Origin: an uncultured Bacteroidota bacterium
GTDB taxonomy: Bacteria; Bacteroidota; Bacteroidia; Chitinophagales; Chitinophagaceae
DNA: 40,230 bases
Assembly: GCA_903924075.1 (NCBI GenBank)
Contig: CAIYAG010000269.1
Location: 1 to 40,230, forward strand
Reading direction: 5' to 3'
Positions within the stretch are counted from its first letter, which is position 1. Every line of letters starts with the position of its first letter. The notes below the pieces were generated by a model. It was given only the letters and a program-made list of their open reading frames with translations, had not been told where the DNA came from and searched no databases. A program made the translations under genes and the position numbers. Positions 1-8,774 of the stretch are shown piece by piece.

Positions 1-597
1 TGCATTAATGCCGCCTTGAATATCTGCATCCTGGTTATCACCGATCATAATGCTTTCTGCTACAACAGCTCCTGCTTTTTGTAGGGCGTATTCGAATATT
101 TCTTTATTGGGTTTTAAGCTATTACTTGCTTCAGAAGTAACTACCTGATCAAAATAGTCAGTAAGATTGCTTTCTCTTAGTTTATTGTGTTGCACAGATT
201 CAAATCCATTGGTAACAAGGTGCATTTTATATTGCTTGTTTTTTAAATAATCAAGGATCTCAACAGTATAGGGAAACAGTTTTTTCTTAGTTGGTAGTAG
301 TTCTAAGAACTGCACAGACATTTTTCTTGCCAAGGGTTCATCGGCAATTTTGAATTCCAGTAATGCCAGCCACATACGTTTCCAACGCAGTTCTTCCTGT
401 CTTATAAATCCTTTGGTATATCTGTCCCATAATCGATGATTATGAAAGCTATAATGCGTAAAAAATTGTTCAAAATCGGTTACTCCCCTGTTAATCAGCA
501 AATTTGTCTGATAGAGGTCGGCCAGTGTTTCCTTTGAATTGGCTTCAAAATCCCATAAAGTATGATCAAGGTCGAAAAAAAGCTGACGATATTGCAT
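1..597 (-). CDS. HAD-superfamily hydrolase, YjjG-like, 3' end cut by window edge
   Basis: The reading frame runs from the ATG at 597 to the left edge without a stop, giving 199 codons; the C-terminal end lies outside the window. The start FFDLDHTLWDFE carries the HAD motif I DxD (Asp9, Asp11). LVTNGFE is motif II, a Lys in LKPNKEIF is motif III, and MIGDNQDADIQGG is motif IV. A helical cap follows motif I, as in subfamily-I phosphatases of the YjjG type, which dephosphorylate nucleoside monophosphates or small sugar phosphates. The substrate cannot be told from sequence. The gene is divergent from the SDR gene at 672, with 74 bases between them. It is probably missing only about 25-35 residues. 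Confidence 0.88.
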   Translation of the reverse strand, partial: MQYRQLFFDLDHTLWDFEANSKETLADLYQTNLLINRGVTDFEQFFTHYSFHNHRLWDRYTKGFIRQEELRWKRMWLALLEFKIADEPLARKMSVQFLELLPTKKKLFPYTVEILDYLKNKQYKMHLVTNGFESVQHNKLRESNLTDYFDQVVTSEASNSLKPNKEIFEYALQKAGAVVAESIMIGDNQDADIQGGINA

Positions 598-671
598 GGC
601 CACAAAATACGAACAAATACAATCGGAGGATTAGCAAAAATCCGCGAACTTTGCAAACTTAAAGCAATCGT

Positions 672-1370
672 ATGAACATTATTATTACTGGAGCATCGAA
701 AGGAATTGGAAAAGCAATAGCTCAAGCATTTGCACAACCGGGCAATCAATTATTCTTGTGTAGCAGGAATGAAAAGGAACTTATGACAACCGTTGAAGAA
801 TTACAAAAAGATCATCCAGATACTGTTTTTAATTATCGAGCAACCTATATGGGTAACAAAACCGATGTTATTCACTTTGCAGATTGGTGTTTAAAATTTG
901 GGGTGCCAGACATTTTGATCAATAATGCCGGACAATTTATTCCTGGTAGTATCCACAATGAACCAGAAGGACATCTTGAGAAAATGCTCGAGATCAATTT
1001 ATATAGTGCTTATATTCTTACACGTAGATTATTACCTGCAATGATCAAGCAAAAAAGCGGACATATTTTCAATGTTTGTTCCATTGCATCCTTAAATGCA
1101 TATGCAAATGGAGGCGCTTATAGCATCAGTAAATTTGCTTTGCTAGGATTCAATAAAAATTTGCGCGAAGAAATGAAACCAAACGGGATCAAAGTAACAG
1201 CTGTAATTCCGGGTGCTACCATGAGTGCTAGTTGGAAAGGAGCTGATATAGATCCGAATAGAATCATGGAAGCTGATGATATTGCTACGATGGTGTATGC
1301 AGCATCTAAGTTGTCTCCCCAAGCAGTGGTAGAAGAAATTATTCTGCGCCCTCAATTAGGCGATCTATAA
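672..1370 (+). CDS. short-chain dehydrogenase/reductase (SDR)
   Basis: A classical SDR of 232 residues, slightly short for the usual 240-260. The cofactor loop TGASKGIG is at residues 6-13 and NNAG at 84-87. The catalytic triad is Ser137, Tyr150 and Lys154 (YSISK). An Arg at residue 32, just after the second beta strand (LFLCSRNEKEL), favours NADP(H). The enzyme should oxidise or reduce a small alcohol or ketone in the cytoplasm; the substrate is unknown. It converges on the flavin-reductase-like gene, overlapping it tail to tail by six bases (1365-1370), with no terminator hairpin visible between them. The fold and chemistry are secure; the pathway is not. Confidence 0.9.
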   Translation: MNIIITGASKGIGKAIAQAFAQPGNQLFLCSRNEKELMTTVEELQKDHPDTVFNYRATYMGNKTDVIHFADWCLKFGVPDILINNAGQFIPGSIHNEPEGHLEKMLEINLYSAYILTRRLLPAMIKQKSGHIFNVCSIASLNAYANGGAYSISKFALLGFNKNLREEMKPNGIKVTAVIPGATMSASWKGADIDPNRIMEADDIATMVYAASKLSPQAVVEEIILRPQLGDL

Positions 1371-2255
1371 TTCAGTTTCTATAGCCAATAAAATTTGCCA
1401 AGCGTCGCTCACTCTATTTTGATTGAGCAGCTCGGCTGCATACTTATGCAATTCCACTTCCATTTCAGTAGGGTTAATGGAAAAGTATTGAATAATATTT
1501 TTCAGCCTTTCGTTTTCAAATACAGGGTCAATTTCAGGAATAGTTTGTACGTTGGCTAATTGCGCTAATTGATTACCCGTTAAAATTTTACTATTCCGAA
1601 TCCCGGTAGGAAGTTGATCAATACCAATTGCAATGGCAGTATTTGGTTTGTCGATTTGAAACATATTGCTTGCATCTACTTTGCAATACCAATCCCCGCC
1701 CATTCTTGCAACAAGTTGTAATTTCCGTTGATCTATTTTTCCGTCACTACTGATCATGGCATCATTCACATGCATACACATTACTTCTGCAATCACTAAC
1801 TGTCCAGATCCACCAACCTCACCGAGGCTTTTTGTTTCAATAATCTTACATTCGATTTGAATTTTTGATTCCTTTACCATTGGTGGTTTTACAAGTGTTG
1901 CAGGTGTTTTTGTAAAGCCCGCTTTTATAAACTCGTCCACTTCTTTTGCATATTCACAACTCGACAAACTTGTTTGTTGCACCATTTCGTAGTCAACAAT
2001 ATTTATGACACATTCAGGCACTTCAAGTACATTGTTGAAAGTATCTTTTGTAGTATTATCACGCATTTTTCTGGTGCAAGAAAAAATGATGATTGCAGGA
2101 TTGTAAGAGAAAAGATTAAAAAAACTAAAAGGAGATAAGTTTACGTTGCCATCCAAACTGATGGTACTAGCAAAACAAATTGGTCTCGGCGAAATTGCAG
2201 CTTGCAACCACTGCATTTTTTCTGGGGTGCTTAAGTTTTTAAAATCTATCAACAT
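1365..2255 (-). CDS. flavin reductase-like domain protein (FMN-binding split barrel)
   Basis: 296 residues. The N-terminal two thirds match the flavin reductase-like/DIM6-NTAB family: ISPRPICFASTISLDG, then NLSPFSFFNLFSYNPAI and the motif DTFNNV-x-E-x-PECVINIV, which are FMN-contact segments. The last ~80 residues are a helical extension without a recognised domain. Family members bind FMN and either supply reduced flavin to a monooxygenase or act as flavin oxidoreductases. The gene lies five bases downstream of the FAH-family gene and is surely cotranscribed with it. The pairing suggests breakdown of an aromatic or cyclic compound, where a flavin-dependent oxygenation is followed by C-C hydrolysis. 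The pathway is an inference. Confidence 0.85.
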   Translation of the reverse strand: MLIDFKNLSTPEKMQWLQAAISPRPICFASTISLDGNVNLSPFSFFNLFSYNPAIIIFSCTRKMRDNTTKDTFNNVLEVPECVINIVDYEMVQQTSLSSCEYAKEVDEFIKAGFTKTPATLVKPPMVKESKIQIECKIIETKSLGEVGGSGQLVIAEVMCMHVNDAMISSDGKIDQRKLQLVARMGGDWYCKVDASNMFQIDKPNTAIAIGIDQLPTGIRNSKILTGNQLAQLANVQTIPEIDPVFENERLKNIIQYFSINPTEMEVELHKYAAELLNQNRVSDAWQILLAIETEL

Positions 2256-2260
2256 TGCAA

Positions 2261-3268
2261 CTAGTTTTTCTTTTTGCTAAGAATTGAAAAATCGCTCTCT
2301 TCTTTTACAATGGAATTTGTTAGTATGCCTATGCCATCAATTTCCATTTCAATTGTATCCCCTTCTTTAAGCCATTGAGCAGAAGTGTTAGGGTCATTCA
2401 ATTTTGAACTGATATTTTTTTCAAGAAAGCAACCTGTGCCAACAGTGCCACTTCCAATGATATCCCCTGGTTGCAAGTCTGCGCCATAAGAACAGCGTTC
2501 AATAATCTCAGCAAAAGTCCAGTTCATATCTGATAGGTTTCCACCACTCACTTGCTCTCCGTTAACTGCACACCTCATCTCAAGGTTCCAGTTTTTTCCG
2601 GTATGTCCAAATGGTGCAGGTACTTCAAATGGTTCTAATTCATCTAGTGTAACTAAACAGGGTCCGATCGCAGTTGCAAAGTCTTTTCCTTTTGTTGGCC
2701 CCAAATGCAATTGCATTTCTTCGAGTTGTAATTTTCTTGCACTAAAATCATTAAAGATCATCAAGCCGCCAATATAGTGATCTGCTTCTTCTGCGGGAAT
2801 ATTTCTGCCATGTTTACAAATTACGACGGCCGCTTCTAACTCAAAATCAAGTTCCTCTAAATGGTCAGGCATACATTTGATTGCTCCGGGACCTTGAATA
2901 GAATGATGATTACTAAAATAGAAAACAGGAAATTGATCATAAGCAGCGGGCAATGAAACCTGTGGATTTTTTTTGGTTGCTTCAGCATGTGCACGAAATG
3001 CAAAAGCATCTCTGCAAGATGTAGGAAATGGAACTGGTGCTAATAAATCTAAGTCTTCCATTGGAATACCTCTATCGGCATTGATACGCCCTGATTTGAT
3101 CGCTGCATCCACTTGTTGTGCAATAGGATACATATCGTCCCAGTAGTGCAAAAACATATTCATACTATTGGGTAATTCAGGATGTAAGAGGTCGCAGTCG
3201 AATATTAGTCCATCTACTAAAAAAGCCAATTGATCGTGTCCATCGGTGAGATAAGAAACCAGTTTCAT
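2261..3268 (-). CDS. fumarylacetoacetate hydrolase (FAH) family protein
   Basis: 335 residues. The FAH-type metal site is visible: Glu143 and Glu145 in the segment LDFELEAAVV, and Asp174 in FNDFSARKLQ. The upstream segment DAFAFRAHAEATKK holds His94, in the position of the catalytic His of the family. FAH enzymes cleave C-C bonds of 3-keto acids or decarboxylate or hydrate related compounds, with Mg2+ or Ca2+. The protein is shorter than true fumarylacetoacetases (about 420 residues), so the exact substrate should not be assumed. It is the first gene of a two-gene operon with the flavin-reductase-like gene (five-base gap). Homologous pairs in Bacteroidota often lie near tyrosine or tryptophan catabolism genes; none are seen here. 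Confidence 0.85.
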   Translation of the reverse strand: MKLVSYLTDGHDQLAFLVDGLIFDCDLLHPELPNSMNMFLHYWDDMYPIAQQVDAAIKSGRINADRGIPMEDLDLLAPVPFPTSCRDAFAFRAHAEATKKNPQVSLPAAYDQFPVFYFSNHHSIQGPGAIKCMPDHLEELDFELEAAVVICKHGRNIPAEEADHYIGGLMIFNDFSARKLQLEEMQLHLGPTKGKDFATAIGPCLVTLDELEPFEVPAPFGHTGKNWNLEMRCAVNGEQVSGGNLSDMNWTFAEIIERCSYGADLQPGDIIGSGTVGTGCFLEKNISSKLNDPNTSAQWLKEGDTIEMEIDGIGILTNSIVKEESDFSILSKKKN

Positions 3269-3320
3269 GTACTTTCAAATTATATTGCGAAAATATGCTA
3301 AAAAGTGCAGTGCCGTTCTC

Positions 3321-3351
3321 TTGCTTTTATTCAAAAAGATTATTAACTTTC
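3321..3351 (+). promoter_or_regulatory. possible Bacteroidota-type promoter upstream of the DUF2157 operon
   Basis: TAACTTTC at 3344-3351 matches seven of eight positions of the TAnnTTTG -7 box. A TTG at 3321-3323 lies 20 bases upstream, near the usual -33 spacing. The start codon at 3432 is about 80 bases further on. It is placed by eye and the match is imperfect. Confidence 0.3.
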
Positions 3352-3431
3352 TGTTCAAAGCTGGCATATCCCACTATCCCTGGCAAAATATTCAGATCCT
3401 GTTCATGGCAAATAACTTGTAAGTCCGTTTT

Positions 3432-4379
3432 ATGGATAGAGAAGATATCTACATTATAAGCAGAAATAGTAATTGGTCGGCCAAAAATGTTGACGCAGCT
3501 TTAAAACAACATGTCTATAAAGATGCCAATGCTTGGAAAAAAATGCTCCATTTGTTTTTTTTGGTTCTTGCCATTGGATTTACTACAGCGGGCATCATTT
3601 TCTTCTTTACCTATAATTGGAACGGCTTAAATAAGTTCGTAAAAATTGGATTAATAGAGCTCATCCTTTTAACTACAGTTTTCATTGCGTTGTTTTCAAA
3701 GATGCGTTTATTGATCAAGCATATTCTATTAACAGCTGCTTCAATATTAGTGGCTGCATTATTTGCAGTATACGGGCAGATTTATCAAAGTGGCGCAACA
3801 TTGTATGATTTTTTTCTTGGATGGACGCTATTTGTAACTATCTGGGTGATCGTTACAAACTTTGCTTTTTTGTGGGTCTTGTTCCTGTATTTGGTGAATG
3901 CCACTTTTACTTTTTATGTGCAATTAGAGACTAGCCGTTTATCCGAAAAACAGGCATACCTAGCTGTATTGATCATGAATGGTTTATGGCTTTTGCTGTT
4001 TCTATTGCTCTCCAAAAAATATGCCTATTTTAAATTAGTGAACTGGTTGAAAAACCTTGTTTTTATATTCATTGTTAGTGTTGCAACTTTGGCAGTTTGG
4101 GAGGGCCTTGTAGAGAAATACGAAACTTTATTAATTGTATTGATCGCCTGTACTTTGGTGATTTACCTATTGGGTTTAAAGTATGCCTTCACGCATAAAA
4201 ATCTTATTTTTCTTGGAATTATTCCATTCAGTTTTATTATCATTCTTTCTGCTGTTTTTATAAAAGTATTACCTAATGAATGGGTATTCTTGATCAATGG
4301 TGTTTTTATCACAGTGAGTGTAGGCTATCTGATCAAATATTTGCTAATCATTCAAAAATCAGAAAAATGGCAAAGTTAG
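3432..4379 (+). CDS. DUF2157 family membrane protein
   Basis: 315 residues. The first ~40 are cytoplasmic and polar, then eight or nine hydrophobic segments fill the rest. The sequence around the first membrane segments (GIIFFFTYNWNGLNKFVKIG) is the signature of DUF2157. The function is unknown; the family is a bacterial inner-membrane protein with a short N-terminal soluble domain. It is the first of three overlapping genes (DUF2157, DUF4401, GDYXXLXY) that travel together in many Gram-negative bacteria and presumably form one complex. Its last codons overlap the start of the next gene by 13 bases (4367-4379), which suggests translational coupling. Confidence 0.85.
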   Translation: MDREDIYIISRNSNWSAKNVDAALKQHVYKDANAWKKMLHLFFLVLAIGFTTAGIIFFFTYNWNGLNKFVKIGLIELILLTTVFIALFSKMRLLIKHILLTAASILVAALFAVYGQIYQSGATLYDFFLGWTLFVTIWVIVTNFAFLWVLFLYLVNATFTFYVQLETSRLSEKQAYLAVLIMNGLWLLLFLLLSKKYAYFKLVNWLKNLVFIFIVSVATLAVWEGLVEKYETLLIVLIACTLVIYLLGLKYAFTHKNLIFLGIIPFSFIIILSAVFIKVLPNEWVFLINGVFITVSVGYLIKYLLIIQKSEKWQS

Positions 4380-5446
4380 ATCATCTCAAAACAGTAATAG
4401 AAGAGCTACAGCAATCAGAAGGAGAAGGCTTTGTTTTGAATCAGATGAACCTTTCTGAAGAAATCATGAAATATGAAAAAGAAAATGTAAGCTTGTTTAT
4501 CAAAGTGATCACCATTCTCGGAGGTCTTTTGGGAAGCACGTTTCTGGTTGCCTCTATAAGTATTTTATTTAGGTTAAATAGCAAGCCAACTTTGATACTT
4601 GGCTTTGCAATTTTTCTAATAGTAATTTCTGTTTTGGCAAGTAGGTTTAATAAGACATTGATTTTTGACACAAGTTTCGTATCCATACTTTTATGGGGTT
4701 CTTTTTTGGTTTCAATAAGTTTATCTCAATTAAAAGTTGATGAACAATTCATTTGCGTTTCCTACCTTTTAATTGGCGTATTTACGATAGTGGCATCAAA
4801 AAATAGTTATCAATCATTGATAGCTTTATTGATGATCGCTGGAAGTTTATTTTGGTTGATACATGTTTCAAAATATGTATGGCTTTTTCATGGCTATATC
4901 ATTGTTGTTGTGATTGCTTTAGTTCAAATTTTTCAAAATGAAGCAATGATCATTACTTCAAAAAGTGTTTTAAAAAAAATATATGCCCCATTAAAAATCG
5001 GACTTATTATCATTCTCCTATTTAGCTTAGGGGTAATGAGTGATAAGTCGGTAATGCATTTTGATGTAAAATATCCCTGGATTTCCTCTATTGTACTACT
5101 AGTTGCTGTTATATTATTTAGTAGAAGCCTAATGAATAAATTAGATATAGTTGAAAACAATAACAAGGCATTGGTTTATCTTATTGGGTTAATTGTTTTA
5201 GGCCTGACCTCAGTATCGCCTGGAATTGTTGGGTCAATTCTAGTATTGCTGCTTTGTTTTTATGTGAATTATAAAACAGGATATGTTATTGGAGGCCTCA
5301 GCCTTATTTATTTTATAATCATGTTTTATTATGAGCTTGATTATAGCCTTTTAATAAAATCCGAATTGTTGTTGGCTGCTGGTGCACTTTTTGGAGGCAT
5401 CTATTTTTTAAGTGCTAGAAAAATGGTGACAGATGAAAAAAATTAA
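4367..5446 (+). CDS. DUF4401 family membrane protein
   Basis: 359 residues from the ATG at 4367 (MAKLDHLKTVIEELQQSEG). The frame is open further upstream to 4280, but that stretch lies inside the DUF2157 gene and adds no conserved sequence, so I chose 4367. After a ~45-residue soluble N-terminus with a Glu-rich helix there are about ten hydrophobic segments. This soluble-helix-then-membrane layout and its position between DUF2157 and GDYXXLXY identify it as DUF4401. The biochemical role is unknown. Its 3' end overlaps the GDYXXLXY gene by 14 bases. Confidence 0.8.
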   Translation: MAKLDHLKTVIEELQQSEGEGFVLNQMNLSEEIMKYEKENVSLFIKVITILGGLLGSTFLVASISILFRLNSKPTLILGFAIFLIVISVLASRFNKTLIFDTSFVSILLWGSFLVSISLSQLKVDEQFICVSYLLIGVFTIVASKNSYQSLIALLMIAGSLFWLIHVSKYVWLFHGYIIVVVIALVQIFQNEAMIITSKSVLKKIYAPLKIGLIIILLFSLGVMSDKSVMHFDVKYPWISSIVLLVAVILFSRSLMNKLDIVENNNKALVYLIGLIVLGLTSVSPGIVGSILVLLLCFYVNYKTGYVIGGLSLIYFIIMFYYELDYSLLIKSELLLAAGALFGGIYFLSARKMVTDEKN

Positions 5447-5921
5447 AGTAATCCTTATTTTACTAAACCTCATTGCTTTACTGGCATTTGTTAATTATTC
5501 TGCCATCCAAAAGGAAAAAATCCTACAAGATGGTACATTGATTTATTTGGAGCTGATCGAGAATAATGCAAAGTCGCCTTTGATACAAGGCGACATGGTT
5601 GCTTTAAAATACAAGATCGTACAAGGTTTGATTTTTGATACTCTTTACAAGCGGGGCTTTGTTGTTGTAAAGCTCGATTCTAATTCAATCGCTGAACGAG
5701 TTAGGTTTCAACCGAAATCTGTTCCAATAAACGAGCAGGAGTACTTAATAGAATATAGTAAAGGCTTTTTTTCTTTGAACATTGGCGCTGAGAATTATTT
5801 CATTCAACAAGGCGACGCCAAAAAATATGCACTTGCTAAATATGGGGCAGTAAAAGTGGACGCCAGTGGAAACAGTCTATTAATGGGATTATATGATGAA
5901 CACTTGAAGAGAATAGAATAA
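5433..5921 (+). CDS. GDYXXLXY domain protein
   Basis: 162 residues with an N-terminal membrane anchor or uncleaved signal (ILILLNLIALLAFVNYSAI). The family-naming motif appears as GDMVALKY near residue 54, and a second Gly-Asp (QQGDAKKYALAKYG) comes near the C-terminus. This is the usual third partner of the DUF2157/DUF4401 set, with most of the chain predicted outside the cytoplasm as a small beta-rich domain. Function is unknown; a role as the periplasmic part of a three-protein membrane complex is inferred from gene order and overlaps. Confidence 0.85.
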   Translation: MKKIKVILILLNLIALLAFVNYSAIQKEKILQDGTLIYLELIENNAKSPLIQGDMVALKYKIVQGLIFDTLYKRGFVVVKLDSNSIAERVRFQPKSVPINEQEYLIEYSKGFFSLNIGAENYFIQQGDAKKYALAKYGAVKVDASGNSLLMGLYDEHLKRIE

Positions 5922-5954
5922 TTGCCTATCTTTTACTTGCAATTATTGCTGTTT

Positions 5955-8486
5955 ATGAAGACAAGAATTTGTTTTATTTTTTCACTAATTATTTCTTTTC
6001 AAATCCTTTTAGCTCAAAGTTCAGCAACTAGTTGGATTCGAGTAAATTTATTGGGCTACCCAACCAGATTTATTAAAGTAGCTGTTTGGTGTAGTAAGGA
6101 TAAAGTTGCACTGCAAGAATTTGAATTAGTAGATGCTTCGAATAAAACAGTGGTATTTAAAAACTCTGCTGGCGATAACTATGGTGCGTATGGCCCATTT
6201 GCAACTACTTACCGATTAAATTTTTCGGGCTTTCAAAAACCAGGTAAGTATTTTCTAAGAACTGGTAAAACGGAATCCCCTGTTTTTATTATCAATGATA
6301 CCGTTTATAAATCCACTGCCGACTTTTGTCTGCGCTATATGCGTCAACAAAGAAGTGGCTTCAATCCTTTTTTAAAAGATAGCTGCCATACCCACGATGG
6401 TTATACCGTTTATGCGCCAGTGCCAGATGGTACTCATATTGATGTGAGTGGTGGATGGCATGACGCGAGTGATTATTTACAATATTCAGCCACTTCTGCA
6501 AATGCAACCTATCATTTATTAGCAGCTTATCGTGATTTTCCGAATGTGTTTGGCGATACGAAGCAGGCTAATGGATTAGAAGGTAAAAACGGAATTCCTG
6601 ATGTAGTGGATGAAGCAAAATGGGGATTGGATTGGTTACTCAAAATGCATCCTAAAGATGATTGGTTATTTAATCAATTAGGCGATGATCGCGACCATCG
6701 AGGTATGCGAATACCTAAAGAAGATAGTTTTTATAATAAGGGATTTGAGCGCCCCGTCTATTTCTGCACTGGTGCACCACAAGGATTATTCAAATACAAG
6801 AACAGGGCAAATGGGGTTGCATCCACAGCAGGGAAATTTGCTAGTAGTTTTGCACTAGGTTATCAAGTGCTCAAAAAATGGGATCCTGCTTATGCGAAAA
6901 AATTGTACAAGAAAAGTTTTACAGCTTATCAGTTAGGTTTAAAAAAACCCGGGGTTGCTCAAACTGCTCCAGGTGGCGCACCTTATTTTTATGAAGAAGA
7001 CGATTGGAAAGATGATATGGCGTTGGCCGAAACGCAGTTGTATCAAATCACGAAAGACAAATCTTATTTGTCGAACACGTTCAAACTATTAAGCAAAACA
7101 CAAGATTCTACTTGGATGGGTAATGATACGATGCGCCATTATCAATGGTATCCATTTATTCGTTTAGGTGTAAATGAATTGGCTAAGTATTATCAACATT
7201 CGGTAATGGCAACTGAAACGATGCTCTACTATGAAAATGATATTTTTAATGTGTGGAGTAAGGCCGAGCACAATGCTTTTTTCAGAGGTGTACCCTTTAA
7301 CTGGTGTAGTAATAATCTAACAACATCTTTTGCCATTGAATGTTATTGGTATCGCAAACATGGAAATTTATTCAATTTTCAAGAATTGGAGCAGTCGAAT
7401 TTCGATTGGCTATTTGGATGTAATCCCTGGGGTACAAGTATGGTATATGGTTTACCGGCTAGTGGTGATACGCCTAAAGATCCGCATTCTGCATTTACAC
7501 ATCTTAAAAATTATCCTATTGATGGGGGATTGGTGGATGGTCCTGTTTATACTTCTATTTATAAAAACCTGATTGGGATCCGCTTGGTACATGAAGACAG
7601 TTATGCAGATTTTCAAAGTGATCTGGCCGTGTATCATGATGATTACGGCGATTACAGCACTAACGAACCAACGATGGATGGAACGGCCTCATTGATTTAT
7701 TTGTTGGCAGCAAAAGCAGCTGAATCAAATCAAGCAATCAAATACAGTGTAGTAAATCCCCTGTATCAACCAAAGCCAAAAACATTGGTTAAATCACATG
7801 GGGCAATTGTTAGATCTGACTCAACCTTAAAGGAATTAGCCATCGTATTTACTGCAGATGAATTCGGAGAAGGCTTGCCAACGATCATCAAAACTTTAAA
7901 TAAAAATAATGTTTGGGCATCCTTCTTTTTTACAGGAAGATTTTATCGGAATCCGATTTTTCAAAACGAAATTGAGCAATTGGCAAAAAGCAACAATTAT
8001 CTTGGTCCGCATTCTGATCAGCATTTGTTGTATGCAGATTGGAACAAGCGCGATAGTACACTCATTACCAGGGCAAGATTTCAATTCGATTTTAATCAGA
8101 ACCTTGCGGCTATGCCTAAAGACAGATGGGCCAGTTCTAATACACAATATTTTATTCCCCCTTATGAGTGGTGGAATGATGATATTGTTCGCTGGTGCAA
8201 TGAAAAAGGAATTACGCTATTCAACTTTACTCCAGGAATAGGAACGAATGCGGATTATACCTGGCCGGAAATGGGGAATGCCTATAAGTCGAGTGAATTA
8301 CTCATGAGCAATTTGAAAAAATTCGAAGCTACAAATCCTAATCATTTGAATGGTGCGATCATATTAATTCATGCAGGAACCGATCCGAGAAGAAAAGATA
8401 AGTTGTATGATCATCTGGATGAGCTAATTTCCTTTTTAAAAGAAAAAGGCTATCGGTTAAAAGATATACCTAGTTTTTTAAATTAG
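5955..8486 (+). CDS. secreted GH9 glycoside hydrolase fused to a NodB-like polysaccharide deacetylase domain
   Basis: 843 residues from the ATG at 5955, which gives a clean signal peptide (ICFIFSLIISFQILLAQ); the TTG at 5922 is a poorer start. Residues ~25-115 form the Ig-like N-terminal domain of GH9 enzymes (VNLLGYP...KPGKYFLRTG). The GH9 (alpha/alpha)6 barrel follows. DASD (Asp170, Asp173) stands for the usual DAGD base motif, and Glu571 in DYSTNEPTMDG is the likely general acid. From ~627 to the end is a NodB-like module: Asp635-Glu636 in FTADEFGEG, His686 and His690 in HSDQH, PPYEWW, and LIHAGTD. Motif 1 differs from TFDDG, so activity is uncertain. The substrate could be beta-glucan or, given the deacetylase, an N-acetylated glucosamine polymer. 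Confidence 0.87.
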   Translation: MKTRICFIFSLIISFQILLAQSSATSWIRVNLLGYPTRFIKVAVWCSKDKVALQEFELVDASNKTVVFKNSAGDNYGAYGPFATTYRLNFSGFQKPGKYFLRTGKTESPVFIINDTVYKSTADFCLRYMRQQRSGFNPFLKDSCHTHDGYTVYAPVPDGTHIDVSGGWHDASDYLQYSATSANATYHLLAAYRDFPNVFGDTKQANGLEGKNGIPDVVDEAKWGLDWLLKMHPKDDWLFNQLGDDRDHRGMRIPKEDSFYNKGFERPVYFCTGAPQGLFKYKNRANGVASTAGKFASSFALGYQVLKKWDPAYAKKLYKKSFTAYQLGLKKPGVAQTAPGGAPYFYEEDDWKDDMALAETQLYQITKDKSYLSNTFKLLSKTQDSTWMGNDTMRHYQWYPFIRLGVNELAKYYQHSVMATETMLYYENDIFNVWSKAEHNAFFRGVPFNWCSNNLTTSFAIECYWYRKHGNLFNFQELEQSNFDWLFGCNPWGTSMVYGLPASGDTPKDPHSAFTHLKNYPIDGGLVDGPVYTSIYKNLIGIRLVHEDSYADFQSDLAVYHDDYGDYSTNEPTMDGTASLIYLLAAKAAESNQAIKYSVVNPLYQPKPKTLVKSHGAIVRSDSTLKELAIVFTADEFGEGLPTIIKTLNKNNVWASFFFTGRFYRNPIFQNEIEQLAKSNNYLGPHSDQHLLYADWNKRDSTLITRARFQFDFNQNLAAMPKDRWASSNTQYFIPPYEWWNDDIVRWCNEKGITLFNFTPGIGTNADYTWPEMGNAYKSSELLMSNLKKFEATNPNHLNGAIILIHAGTDPRRKDKLYDHLDELISFLKEKGYRLKDIPSFLN

Positions 8487-8488
8487 GT

Positions 8489-8773
8489 CTACCACCTGTC
8501 TTCCTCAGGAATATCCTCTTCCTTTTGTTTGAATTGTTCGCGCGATTTTCTTTTTTGTTCTTGGCGTTCTAAAATTAGTAAGGCGATCAATTTGCCGGCA
8601 TCTTCATTGGGGTGTTCGGCCAGTAATTGCTTTAATTTATTTTCAGATACATCCACTGCATACAATAAGTAAACGAGTTTAGAAAAGTCTTTTGCGATGA
8701 GTTCATTGAGAGTAGCCACCAGTTCATCGAATGATAATTTTTCTAAAGAAATGAGATCGAAATGATTTTTCAT
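8489..8773 (-). CDS. conserved hypothetical protein, helical, 94 residues
   Basis: A small, soluble, highly charged protein, probably all-helical. Leu-rich helices fill the first 75 residues, and a Lys/Arg/Gln/Glu-rich tail ends in EEDRW. There is no signal peptide, membrane segment or recognisable motif. Its ATG lies one base after the stop of the TIGR02757 gene, so the two are cotranscribed and probably coupled. It converges on the GH9 gene with only two bases between stops. It may work with the TIGR02757 protein, but that rests on adjacency alone. I do not recognise the family. Confidence 0.7.
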   Translation of the reverse strand: MKNHFDLISLEKLSFDELVATLNELIAKDFSKLVYLLYAVDVSENKLKQLLAEHPNEDAGKLIALLILERQEQKRKSREQFKQKEEDIPEEDRW

Positions 8774-8774
8774 G

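Noticed and set aside
2261-3268. True fumarylacetoacetase (tyrosine pathway)
   Set aside because: The protein is too short and lacks the N-terminal domain; only the wider FAH family can be claimed.
4280-4366. Longer start for the DUF4401 protein
   Set aside because: The extra 29 residues lie in the DUF2157 coding region and look like frame-shifted sequence; the ATG at 4367 fits the soluble helix start.
7909-8241. 110-residue open frame inside the GH9 gene
   Set aside because: It is an out-of-frame shadow of the NodB-like domain, with no signal or motif of its own.
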